Assembly: GCA_029204225.1 (NCBI GenBank)
Contig: CM055101.1
Location: 34,725,683 to 34,789,682 of the forward strand
Direction of reading: 5' to 3'
Length of the DNA stretch: 64,000 nt
DNA from: Diphasiastrum complanatum
Lineage: Eukaryota > Streptophyta > Lycopodiopsida > Lycopodiales > Lycopodiaceae
Within the stretch, counting starts at the first letter, position 1. Each line of letters opens with the position of its first letter. The position numbers and the translations under genes are program-made. Below are positions 44,576-55,385 of the stretch, piece after piece. Below the pieces are notes generated by a model. The model searched no databases and was not told the DNA's origin. It worked only from the letters and a program-made list of their open reading frames with translations.

Positions 44576-45288
44576 ACAGATGATAGATATGTTTTACAAT
44601 TTTTAACAGCAGGCATCCTCACCTAGCTGGGGCGCCCAGCTGTAGCTGTTTACAGCTCCCAAAAAGTCTGCCTACAGACCAAGATCCAGAGTTTTTCCAT
44701 CAAAAACCCTAGCCATGAGAAGAAGAAAAAATAACTTGGGCATTTTCCAATCTCACTCTGAGATCTTTCTTGCAGCTACCTGCCTCACAGAGGTCGCCCT
44801 ACCTCAAGGCATCTGATGCAATTTACAGTTTGACAATTGGTGCGGTATCGACTGCAAACAAACTGATTTTCCCAGAAATCCGTCAACACCCCACAAAACT
44901 GAAAATTTTCCAAATTTCTTTTGTTTTCAACCAAATCTGACCCTGTAAATTGCTATGGCTCTCTGTCACTCCTCTTTGCAAATCCCTTGCAAGCCCTGTT
45001 GCACCAAACGACTATCCACACAATGAATAACTAAGCCACCACCGATGATTTCCCTGAAACCATTGAAACTACAAGATTTTCTGTGAATTTTCTCCGGAAT
45101 CCACCTACGACGATCATTCTAATCTTTTCCAAAGCTCCGATCGAAGGAACTTTGCTATCTCCAGCCATCTGGACTGCCTATACCCCATATGTAGTCATCT
45201 CTCCTAAGACGCTTTGAGTTCTATTTCTCCTGGTGAAAGACGCTATCCCATAGCTCCACCGGATCGTGCATACCTGCAACACCCTGAC
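44576..45288 (-). other. Copia leader (internal 5' part) of a minus-strand element
   Basis: Non-coding DNA lying left of a minus-strand primer site and LTR, hence the 5' leader of that element. It is truncated at 44575 by the neighbouring LTR. It includes a GC-rich patch (AGCTGGGGCGCCCAGCTG at about 44623-44640, nearly palindromic). Confidence 0.5.
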
Positions 45289-45300
45289 GGTCTGATACCA
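45289..45300 (-). other. Primer-binding site, minus strand
   Basis: TGGTATCAGACC on the minus strand, one change from the usual TGGTATCAGAGC, directly adjoining the LTR at 45301. Confidence 0.85.
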
Positions 45301-45839
45301 TGTCGAAATTTTGTTAGGATCTAGTGTAGTATGTAGATCACATCACACAATCACCATAGCCACTCCTCACAAGCTCTCAAAGATGGCACAACAAAAGTTA
45401 AGTCTATTATAAAAAAACACTATACATATAGCAAAGCCCCAAACTACATGGGCTCAACAGGTGTCACAAAACTGGCCTACCACCTGCCAAACTAGAGTTA
45501 GGCCCAATATGGCTACATATACTAACAAACCCAAGACATGCCCCTGAGTATAGCATAATGAGCTCAAAATCACTGTACAGGCTAACTTCTTCCTACATGT
45601 GGCTACCCGACTTACCCAAGTAGCCGTCTTCAGGACCAGTGCCCAATCAATATATCCTAACGGGTCACGTCCCGAACACAACCATATACAGTAAATCAAA
45701 TAAATTGTACACCAATTACATCATCACATTTAGAGCTTACATAAAATGTATATCAGATTAACTCTGATTTTTAATTCTTATGCACATAATTTACAATATT
45801 CTACATGGCTAGATTTGCCAACATTGGCAATTTTTCACA
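45301..45839 (-). repeat. Copia LTR shared by two internal regions (539 bp)
   Basis: In minus orientation: TGTGAAAAATTGCCAATG ... AAAATTTCGACA, with TG and CA ends. On its left is a primer site, so it acts as a 5' LTR. On its right is a purine tract (GATTTGAGGAGGAG, 45840-45854), so it is also the 3' LTR of the element to the right. Confidence 0.85.
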
Positions 45840-46606
45840 CTCCTCCTCAAATCTAGCCTTGGAAATTATGATACTTTTACTCCAATTAAAGATCTTTGCT
45901 TATCATATGATCCTAAGACAAGGATTTAGTGAATAATTCAGCTAAGCAATTCGATGAAGACACATGGTAGAGCTTGATCTCATTGGCTTGCACTTTCTCC
46001 CTCACAAAATGATGAGCAATCTTGATGTGCTTGCTCCTTTGCATGGAATGTAGGATTAATAGCAAAGGATTGGGTTAATTGGTTGTCATAATAGATGATA
46101 GGAACCTCCTCCTCAATGACATGAAGCTCCACCAATAGCCTCTTGAGCCATAAGACCTCCTTGCATGTTGATGTCAAGGCCTTATACTCGGATTCTGTGG
46201 AAGATAAGAAAATTGAATCTTGCTTTTTGGAAAGCCATGATACTATTCCATCACATAAGAAGGTGGCAAATGCACTTGTTGGTTTTCGATCCATTTTGTC
46301 ACCTACAAAATCCAAGTCACTATAGGTTCTTAAGCCAAGATTAGTCCCACTATACAATATGCCAAAATTCTTAGTTGATGAGATGTATCTAAGAACTCTT
46401 TTGGCCATCTTCCAATGTGATATCAAAGGAATTTGCATGAATTGGCTTAATTTTCCAACACTATAACTAAGATCAGGTCTAATTATAGTCAAATATATCA
46501 AGGAGCCTATAAGTCTTCTATAGAAAGTGATGTCCTCAAAGGATGCTTCATCACCATCAATAGATGCTTTTACATGTTGTGTGAGAAATTCAACTAGTTT
46601 AATCAT
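45840..46606 (-). pseudogene. Copia RT C-terminus and RNase H fragment
   Basis: Minus strand: EASFEDITFYRRLIGSLIYL, TIIRPDLSYSVGKLSQFMQI, SHWKMAKRVLRYISSTKNFG, then RNase H: DFVGDKMDRKPTSAFATFLC, KKQDSIFLSSTESEYKALTS, VLWLKRLLVELHV, YYDNQLTQSFAINPTFHA. A one-base insertion near 46040 shifts the frame before the HxxHHFVRE block, whose remains (SSFCEGES in the shifted frame) follow. Related to the 41.5-kb copy. Cut at 46607 by a plus-strand LTR. Confidence 0.88.
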
Positions 46607-47222
46607 ATTTGCTACATTTTTATATTTGGCAAATTGAGGCCAGCTTTATATTAGAATTAGAGTTTGACTTTTCAAACTTAATTAGTCTAAATTTCATCTA
46701 AAAAAACATTTTTTGAAAGTGTGAGAAAGTTAGAAGTTGAGTTTGAGTATCAAATTTAAATATTGGGTACATTGAATCTAGACCCAGAAATAGTAGGGTT
46801 TACATTTTGGAGGGAAATCCAAGTGGCCGAATAGGGTTTGGACCTACTATAAAAGGATGTAGCTCATGGAGACGCAGATCTTCTCTCTTCTCTATCTCAT
46901 TTCATGCTTATACATGGTTCTCTTGGGTTCTACTATCCATTGGTGGACTATACTTGTGATTGCTTGCAATTCTGTGTAGAATGATCTATATTTGTTATTT
47001 TTAGATCCACACATATTAAATATAGTAGCTTGCTAGTTTTGTACGAACAAAAATAGTACTTTATGTTATGATTCAGTTTTGATCAAGTTCTATTAGAGTT
47101 TGCATCTCATTCATAGAGTAGATGCTGATTTTTCTACATTGGCAGGATTGTTGATTTGTTCTCTTTCTAAAACCAAGATCAGTTTATAAATCTAGATCAT
47201 CATTGATCCCAAATCTTTCACA
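46607..47222 (+). repeat. Plus-strand copia LTR
   Basis: Ends AAATCTTTCACA just before a primer site. The start is placed where minus-strand RT similarity stops (about 46607) but is not precise. It has a TATA-like ACTATAAAAGGATG at about 46847. Confidence 0.7.
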
Positions 47223-47235
47223 TGGTATCAGAGCT
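47223..47235 (+). other. Primer-binding site (tRNA-Met 3' end)
   Basis: TGGTATCAGAGCT immediately after the LTR end. Confidence 0.92.
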
Positions 47236-50200
47236 TGTGTTTCAAGTTATGAAGAAGGAAATCATATCTATCAATGATTTGGTGAAGATATCAAGGCTAG
47301 AACATGCTAGAGAGGATTCTACACCAAAATCTAGTTTCTTGCACCAATCAATACATATATAGTGAGTACATATCATTTGATTATGATGCTCTTCTCTTGT
47401 TCCATTAAATTATTTGTATATGTTACATTTTGAAGAAGAATGTAATCTATTGTTTAGCAATTTTCTATTTTCTCTCTTCATGTATGAACTTGCATACTTT
47501 TCTAAACTTGTTGTATTCTGTGGATTTTGTTATTTGTTGAATCTGAACTCTGCGGTAGAACCACTGAAATAATTGACAAATATAGTTTTGTTTTTCATTG
47601 GTTTCTCCACGTTGTGTATTTCGATGAAATGTTGCTCATGCTTGCCAATGTGACTTCTCCATCCCTTGTGATGACTAGACACTCAAGCTTCCATATGTGT
47701 GTGCAAATTTTTTTGTATGATCTCTTAGTATATGCTGCACATCTCAAAATCAAATAGTTTAGAGTTCTCAATTGTGACTGTAGACACTATGGTTAAAGCT
47801 TTGGGAGTTGGTGAGGCCTTGAGAGTGGTGGCGACAAGCAAATAAACAATATTGTATTTTTTATTTTGATTTTTTTCATTATCCTACATGGCATTCCTTA
47901 TAGGGTCTTTTTGATATTGAGAACTCCTCTAATGAAACACTAAATTGGTTGGTGTTTTAGCTATAGGATCTTAAGTGGATGCATTCAAGGTGCTTCCTCC
48001 ATCATTTCAAAGGTTTATTAGAGTCTATTTTTTGCATTTTTGCATTGTTATGAAATGAGCTAAATTCTTGCAATTTGAGTCACTAGCATCATAGATTTTG
48101 ATTAATTCAAGGCATTGATTGATTCTTTGTGATAATCTATAATTAGTATCTCCATTATTGATAAAATTAAACACTTGTAGGATCTGATTTGAAGGTGTTT
48201 AGGCTTCTAAAACTAGGTTCTAATCATTTCTTATCTACAAGATCAAATTAGCAAGTTTCACTTGCTTTCTCATACTTGATCAAAGGCAAGTTTTGGAGTC
48301 AATCTCGGGGAGTAGCATTCAAGCATTAGAGAGATAGGAGGATTGAAGCTTTTGGAGTTAATTTAGGTTCTTCTCAGATGTGTGAGAGACCTCCTAAGAG
48401 TGATTTAGGTTCAGCTCAAAGCATTTTGCATCTACTCATCATTAAGATCATTTTTTGGTCAAAATTGTGATTCTCAGTGTGATTTTGACATGCATGAGAG
48501 ATGTACAGTCGATTTGAGTGGTCATATGCATGTGCTCTGATGGTTGGGTCACAAATTAGTGATATTGGCTAACAAATTCTATAAAACTGAAGTTTACGTA
48601 AAAAGTTTCGTAATGACATTTTGAGACTGATGTTGTGTGCTTCGCATGCCAGTTGGACATTGGTTTAGTGACATTAGGAAACGAACAATATTTTGATTTT
48701 TTAATTTTGATTGCCTTTTGTACTAACAATATTTTCTTGAGAATTTTTTTGAGTTACGTAAATGGACCAAAAATTGATTTTTTTTTTAAAATAAAAATTT
48801 TAATCATTTTTTTGTTATCTATGGAATGAGTTTAAATAGTGAATTGACTATACTGAATTTATCAATGAAAGTTAATGTTTTCACTAAAGCTAAAATATAT
48901 TCCCGATTATAGATTATTTAAAATTGATAGAAGAAACTGCAAAAAACATTGTACTCTGGTACATGGAATTTACCTAGTTTATATTGTAATGTCATTAACT
49001 TTTGGAGTAGGGAACTCCCAGGTTGAAATAGATTTTTTTTTCTTTTCTGTTGAATTTCAAATTTGGTTAAAATTTAAAATTGGTTACTTGTCTAATATAT
49101 TTCTAAACTGATCATTAGAAATGGGTCAATCAAACGTTTGTGCAAGATACTCGTCAAAATTGAAGTTAAAATCGTCAAACAATATAAAATGGCCATATAG
49201 AATGAGTGGTGACAAAACTCTGTATCCGAGCAATGAAATCTTGTTTGGATACAATTTAAGAGTTACTGAAATCCTATTGGCAGGATTTCCATTCATGTAA
49301 TTTCATATTCTGAGTTTGGATAGTTTTTGCCAATATTAACGGAGTAATGCCACACCAGTCAATAAAAAGAAAAAACAGAAAAATTTGTAATTAATAGGAA
49401 CTGATCAAAAATAAAAAACCGATTTCATTTTCGGTTAAATCCTATGGTGAAATGTATGCAAAAGATCTGACTAGTACTGTTTTTCATACTAGTAGATAAA
49501 TTTTGTATATCAGTGATTCAAGCCAGGTATAGAAATGAAATTGTCTCAAACTTTTTCCTACCGTAATTCACATTTTCATTACTAATGCCTTTACATCTTC
49601 GTTGTACTTTAGCTGAAACAGATTTTGAGGGGACTGTGGACATCAGAGGTAGTAAGTGTGATCAGGAAATGTATTTTGCAGTAGGATTTTGGTAATCCCT
49701 ATAATGATTCCTTAACACCAGGATATTACTTTCCTGGATTAAATTCATTTAGTTTAATTCATAACTGATATTTTTGTAACCATTGAGTTATCTGCAGTTT
49801 TGGATGTCAATTGTGATGTTAAAAGTGGAATCTGATACATGGATTACATTGGACCTGTTAATTGATAGAAGCTTGTCCCTAGAGTTAATGCTCTTGGATC
49901 CATGGGGATTCGAAGCTTATCACTAACCAGAAAAAATCAGAATGTAATGTTGAACCATATTAATTCTTCTATTTAAATCACAGGATCGGGTATGGATTTG
50001 TGATATCCATCTGCCGAATAAATGGATTCTCTAGTTTTTGGGAACAAGAGATAATATCCTATATGGACTATAGGACAACTAGATGCTCAATAGATCTCTA
50101 GAATATCAGATAAGGCGATTAAGGGTTTTATGGAAGGAAGAGCTGTTGGTATGGGACATCAATAATTTTGGAAAGGAAATTCTAGGACTATAAAGAACTG

Positions 50201-50459
50201 ATTATCAATGGATTATTTTAGTACCTGATCGTGATACAAAAAAAGAAAAATGTAGAGTATTATGGAAAATTTTGAGGTTTAATCTAGATCCCAATGTGGT
50301 ATCTCACTATTTACAAAATTAGAGGCCCTCAAATCTATTTCTCGCTTTCTTAATTAATCCTTTACTTATTAGTAAATTCTATCTAAGGATCTGTTGGTTG
50401 CACAGTTTTTGGAAGAGAACCAGCTATGGTATAGAAATGAGATTTTTCCAAAAGTAATT
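47236..50459. other. Non-coding sequence, probably decayed LTR-element internal DNA
   Basis: The first part is the leader of the 46.6-kb element; no gag follows. The rest is AT-rich with no motif I can name. It continues on the far side of the young insertion at 50460-56032, and the combined stretch ends in a gypsy-like polypurine tract and LTR at 57.5 kb, so it may be the eroded body of a Ty3/gypsy element. Confidence 0.3.
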
Positions 50460-51106
50460 TGTGAAAAATACAGATCCTAAGTGGATCTAAACTCCAAGAT
50501 CATTGGCTTGAATGCTTGCACTCCAAACTACATAAGCTAGGAATTGGCAACACATTCTATGCTACCTAGAATGCAAAGAACTTGATCAAAAAACATTTAT
50601 CACAAATGGAAACTTCCATAAACATCAAGTGCGGCCCAAAATAGCATTATACAGTCCATAATACATCAGCCTACCACTTTTGGAAAGCACCTAAGATCAT
50701 ACACACAAAGCTTGAACTCAATCACTACACAATGCCAACAATGGAAGGAGAACCCAATAGAAAAATCTCTCATTAAGCAAATGAATACAATGGATCTGCT
50801 CCAACATGTTTCTCCACGGCCTACCTGCTATATATAGCTGAGAGAGATGACTCTCTCTCCTCTCTCTAGACCCTCCTTACCTAAAATATGCCCTATATAG
50901 GTAAAATTGGCATATATGTCCAAAATACATGAAAATGGACTCATTTCGAAGGTCTTGAAGTTTGACACTTCTTCATACTGAAAAAATACACTTACTAAAA
51001 ATATCTAGACCTGTTTCACACGTGTGAAAAGTCAGATCCTAAACTATGTGCCATTTTTAGCAATTTTGGCCTAAAACTAGACAAGGAAATGTTGACAATT
51101 TTCACA
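50460..51106 (-). repeat. 3' LTR of the young element
   Basis: On the minus strand TGTGAAAATTGTCAACATTT ... GTATTTTTCACA. Contains the 16-bp perfect palindrome TTTCACACGTGTGAAA at 51014-51029 and a TATA-like CTATATATAG near 50828. Confidence 0.95.
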
Positions 51107-51119
51107 CTCCCTCTTCAAC
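51107..51119 (-). other. Polypurine tract
   Basis: Minus strand GTTGAAGAGGGAG directly before the 3' LTR; the stop codon of the large ORF touches it. Confidence 0.85.
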
Positions 51120-54100
51120 TTAACTTGCTAGTTTTACAACACTACTTTGTTCCAACTTAAGAATGATCTCCATCATCAGAATAGATCTCTTCTCAAGGAT
51201 CCTAATATGTACAAAATAGGACACAACATAATTGATATAGATAATAGTGTCCATATAGGATGCTTCACTATTTCTTACATCAATTTTACATAGAATCATA
51301 AAAATGGTACATGTAAAAGAACATAGAATCTCAATTAATGAATTCCTCCATGTATCCATCTCTGGTTTCTCTGTAAAATAGCAGCAAACAAGTTGTAAAT
51401 GAAAGTGATCAACAAGTGTTTGCATGCCTCCTCCACATTTCACTATACATATAGTGAATGCAACATGTATCTCCATGAATGAACTTCCATCACCACCTTG
51501 CCTTTGTAGATCTTCAATCCATGAAAGCCTTTGAGTGAATGAATGCCAAAAAGATGTGTTCCCTACTCCATTTGAATGACCAAAACCTGAACTTGAAATA
51601 CTTGAAGTACCTCCACAAGATTTGCACACAACGCTTGATCCTACAATGTCAACAAGTTGCCAATTTGCCAACACTAGAATACTAGATCTTGAACTTTGTT
51701 CAAAAGAAAACATATTGACCACTTCAATACCTTTCAAGATCTGAATGAATTCATGTACTTGATCATACAAACCAGCAATGATAACTATTCCATCTCCAAG
51801 ATCCAAAGGATGCAAAACTATGGAACTAGTTTTATTGAAATTTGACAATTTCAACACATTGACATAACAATGTTCATACATGAGATTAGGCAAGTGAGGT
51901 AGAGTAAGAAGACACTTCCTTGCAGCTCCAAAGACCTTACTTGAACCTTCAAGAACCTGTAAAAACAGATCCAAAATGCCTTGACCATTTGTCTCTTCTT
52001 TGATGCTTTTCACTAGCTTCGAATTGCCACTTGTCTCTTGGTGTTGATGAAGCAATCCAAGATCAACCTCTTGATCTTCCAATAAGACATCAAAGATCTT
52101 GCATATGTGAACATCTTCAGATCTGAAACTCTGAAGATACTCCCTCTCAAACACATGATTAAGATCCCACAAGATCTCATCAATGCTCAAATTTGACCCT
52201 TCACTATAGTTAGTGAAAACAATGCCACCATCATAAACCAAAAGATAGATTCCAACATTTCCATTTAACATGAAGTAGAGTAGGTGAAGATGAGTATCAA
52301 ACCTAATCAAAACAGCCCTCTTGAGTTCATAACAAACCTCAATAAGCTCACCAATGATATCTCCCTTGCCTTGAAGAAGTTGCCACTTGAGTTGCTCCAT
52401 GTAGTCTTCTTCAACCAACCTTTTGCCATCTTGACCATGAATGAACAATCCACCACAATCATAGAATGCTTTGAGTTGATGAAGAGATGTTAGATCCATG
52501 CTTTGGATCTTCCCAAGAACCACTCTTCCATTGCCCTTTCCTTCACAAGACTCCCTCTTAATGCTAGCACCACAAAAGTTAGAAACCTCCCTCTTGATAG
52601 TTGCACCATAAGAAGTAGAAGACTCTTGAATATTAGAAGCCAAGAAAAGAATCCTTAGTACCTTCAACATAAGAGTGATTGAAGTACTCTCTCTTTTCAA
52701 ACATGAACTTCTACTCAATGATTTAGGTAATGAGTCATATGATAATGATTCTTCCTCACTATCGTTCATAAAAACATCATTCAAAGTACATCCTACTTTG
52801 AACACTTCACATACTTCTCTTCCTTTTGACTTGTGATCTCCCTCACCAAGTCTCATGATAGAAACCTTTGATCTACTCTTTTTATGAAGAAATGTGACAC
52901 CACTTGTTGCACAAATGACTTTATCACAAAAAGATGTAAAAGAACCATTTCCTTCAAGCATGCTCAAAGCACCATCATCTTTTCCCACATGATTACATAC
53001 ATCAATATGAAAAGAATTAGAAGAACAACCATCTTCTTGCAAAGAATGACACTTAGCATCTCCATCTTTTTCCATATGAACAAACAAGTCATTAGCAACA
53101 ATCACTTCCAAAGAAGAATCTTCATCAACTCCATTGATGAAGTTAGCTCCTTCCTTACCTTTTCCATTTTTGCACTTGCCATCTAGCACCATTGAAGAAC
53201 CAACAAGCCTTGGAAGTCCATGAGTAGAAGAGTACAAACATGATGCTAATTTAGCTCCACATGACTCCATATGACTAGTAGGTAACACTAGTGCATCTTC
53301 AAGATCCAATGGATCCAAAAAATTGACCATAGATTCACCAAAGCTTGCCAAGTTAGCACAACAATTATCATCTCCAAGAAGTACATTAGATCTCAACCTA
53401 GATCTAGCATTTTGTTTCTTATGGCATTCATTTGCAAAATGTCCTTTTATCCCACAATAAAAGCACTTGAACTTTGACTTATTGTTCTTAGTAGAAGAGG
53501 AAGAGGAAGAGTGATCATCATGATCAAAGTTACCACCTTTGGACCATTTCCCTTTGCCTTTACCTTTGCCCTTGAATTTGCCTTTTGTGAAGAAAGCCTC
53601 TTCACCTCCACCTTGCAAGGATGCACCATCAAGCTTTGATTGCAACCTATGTTCTTCAGCCAATAAGATTTCTTGCAAGTCAACCACACTTGGCAAGACT
53701 CTTTGAATGGCAAAACTTTGCACAAGGTTAGCATGTTCATTTAGCAAACCATTCAACATAACTTGGACTATTTCACCATCTTTTATGTTCTCATCAATGC
53801 ATGCTAAATCATCACTTAGGGACTTAACTCTCAAGATAAATGCATGAGCACTTTCACCTTCTCTTTGCCTACTAGAAAATATTTGTCTCCTTAGGGTCAA
53901 TACCCTAGATGTGGACTTTGATTCAAAGAGCTTCTTTAAGGCATTCCATGCCTCACTTGCACTTTGACACTTTCCAACTTCCTTGAGAAGTTCATTTGTA
54001 ACATTCATTTTAATGATATGAAGAGCCCTTTTGGCCTTCTTATCAAACCTTTGTTGCTCTTGAAGTGTGAGAGGTCTCTCTTCAATTTCTGCAACTATGT

Positions 54101-54212
54101 CCATGAGTTCATTCAACTCAAGTAAGGACTCCATCCTCACTTTCCAAGTAGAGTAGTTTGATGAACTCAACCTTTCACTAGACTCTAGCATGATCCCACC
54201 ATTGGAAGCCAT
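51120..54212 (-). CDS. 1030-residue Gag fusion protein of the young element
   Basis: One uninterrupted frame from ATG at 54212 to TAA at 51120-51122. Residues 1-45 carry the DUF4219-like start (ERLSSSNYSTWKVRMESLLE). About 55-190 form the UBN2 Gag core (KKAKRALHIIKMNVTNELLK, SEAWNALKKLFESKSTSRVL, NGLLNEHANLVQSFAIQ). At 209-226 there is a Lys/Gly-rich basic stretch, at 235-245 poly-Ser, and at 250-263 a CX2CX4HX4C zinc knuckle (CFYCGIKGHFANEC). Beyond that, about 765 residues match nothing I know. They include Cys-rich and Ser-rich parts and two KRE repeats (GATIKREVSNFCGASIKRES). A more hydrophobic part near 580-700 reads VGIYLLVYDGGIVFTNYSEG, and the C-terminus is hydrophobic. No DSGA, DDE, YVDD or RNase H motif. 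The N-terminus should form capsid-like particles and bind RNA; the role of the rest is unknown. Confidence 0.88.
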   Translation of the reverse strand: MASNGGIMLESSERLSSSNYSTWKVRMESLLELNELMDIVAEIEERPLTLQEQQRFDKKAKRALHIIKMNVTNELLKEVGKCQSASEAWNALKKLFESKSTSRVLTLRRQIFSSRQREGESAHAFILRVKSLSDDLACIDENIKDGEIVQVMLNGLLNEHANLVQSFAIQRVLPSVVDLQEILLAEEHRLQSKLDGASLQGGGEEAFFTKGKFKGKGKGKGKWSKGGNFDHDDHSSSSSSTKNNKSKFKCFYCGIKGHFANECHKKQNARSRLRSNVLLGDDNCCANLASFGESMVNFLDPLDLEDALVLPTSHMESCGAKLASCLYSSTHGLPRLVGSSMVLDGKCKNGKGKEGANFINGVDEDSSLEVIVANDLFVHMEKDGDAKCHSLQEDGCSSNSFHIDVCNHVGKDDGALSMLEGNGSFTSFCDKVICATSGVTFLHKKSRSKVSIMRLGEGDHKSKGREVCEVFKVGCTLNDVFMNDSEEESLSYDSLPKSLSRSSCLKRESTSITLMLKVLRILFLASNIQESSTSYGATIKREVSNFCGASIKRESCEGKGNGRVVLGKIQSMDLTSLHQLKAFYDCGGLFIHGQDGKRLVEEDYMEQLKWQLLQGKGDIIGELIEVCYELKRAVLIRFDTHLHLLYFMLNGNVGIYLLVYDGGIVFTNYSEGSNLSIDEILWDLNHVFEREYLQSFRSEDVHICKIFDVLLEDQEVDLGLLHQHQETSGNSKLVKSIKEETNGQGILDLFLQVLEGSSKVFGAARKCLLTLPHLPNLMYEHCYVNVLKLSNFNKTSSIVLHPLDLGDGIVIIAGLYDQVHEFIQILKGIEVVNMFSFEQSSRSSILVLANWQLVDIVGSSVVCKSCGGTSSISSSGFGHSNGVGNTSFWHSFTQRLSWIEDLQRQGGDGSSFMEIHVAFTICIVKCGGGMQTLVDHFHLQLVCCYFTEKPEMDTWRNSLIEILCSFTCTIFMILCKIDVRNSEASYMDTIIYINYVVSYFVHIRILEKRSILMMEIILKLEQSSVVKLAS

Positions 54213-55373
54213 GATTCTAATGTTTCTTCAACTTTTAGGTTCTGTCCTAAAGCACTTAGCACTCACTTTTCTCTCAACAAATGATAGATAAAGAGATCTA
54301 TGAAGATTTAGGACCCTAAAACACTTCTATCTTGAACCTAGATGGTTTCCAAGCATAGAAAGGAAGATTGAAACACATGCAACACTTTGCACACACTAAG
54401 AATGGATTACAAAATCAAACCAACCTGAACACACTCTTGCTTAAGCTCTCAAACTTTCCAGCAAGTGACCAAATCAAGTTATGGTGTGAAGAGCTACTTG
54501 CATTCTTAGAAAATACCCAAAACTAGGATGCCAAGATTACCTAGTAATGAACAAACTTGATCAACATATGATCAACACACTAAGATATTGATTCAACCTG
54601 TAAAACCACATGTAAACCACACTTCTAAAAGTTTATAAACTCCAGCAAGTGATAAATACAAGATTTAGAGGTGAATGAATGAGCACACTTAGTGAATCAC
54701 AAGACTAGCTTCACTATCTTGTCAAATCTTGGTGTTTAGATGTAGATCTAAGATCACTTCACATGAGAATGTTCCTCAACCTGTTAAGAACCTGAAAACA
54801 CACTTGCATAATGGTTAACACCTTCCAGCAAATGCTCCAATCAAATTACATAAGGAGAGTTACTTACATGCTCAACAAAGTACACCAAAAAATTATGCCA
54901 AAATTGATGACAATCTTTACAATATGCTCTTCACAATGGAGCTTACAATATGTTCACCCAAAAAAGGGGATCTTTCATCCAAATGGGAGCTTTGCTCAGC
55001 CTTTAGGAGAATTACAACTCACTCAAAAGAGCATTTGTCATCCACTTAAGGAGAAGTTTCATCCACTTAAGGAGAGTGTTCATCCAAGAATGGAGATTGT
55101 CAACAATAGGATTGAAAAGAACATTGTTAGTATTGAATATGCACAAGCCTCACAATCACAAATGATTAGGTGTTATGATCTGATCCAAAATAGTTTCTTT
55201 TCAGCCTCTGATCTTCAATAGACCTGAAATATGCTTTTGATCCACAAGTTCAACTCACAAAACAAAGGTTAGTAAGATTTGATCAACAAAGCAATGCAAA
55301 ATCATGCTAGAACTTGATCAAACATCCAAATATCACCAAAAATGGAATACTTACTGTAAATAGAAGCCAACCA
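54213..55373 (-). other. Long leader of the young element with diverged repeats
   Basis: 1.16 kb between primer site and gag ATG. Three diverged blocks near 54420, 54595 and 54775 share CAACCTG, then an A/C-rich run with CACTTG or CACTCTTGC, then TTCCAGCAA. Between 55030 and 55085 CATCCACTTAAGGAGAA recurs. No minus-strand coding capacity seen; a role in packaging or translation is possible but unproven. Confidence 0.6.
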
Positions 55374-55385
55374 GCTCTGATACCA
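55374..55385 (-). other. Primer-binding site (tRNA-Met 3' end), minus strand
   Basis: Plus strand GCTCTGATACCA, that is TGGTATCAGAGC on the element strand, touching the 5' LTR at 55386. Confidence 0.95.

Noticed and set aside
54811-55221. 136-codon plus-strand frame in the leader of the young element
   Set aside because: Antisense to the element, with repeated short phrases (HPLKE) that come from DNA repeats in the leader. No domain, no context.
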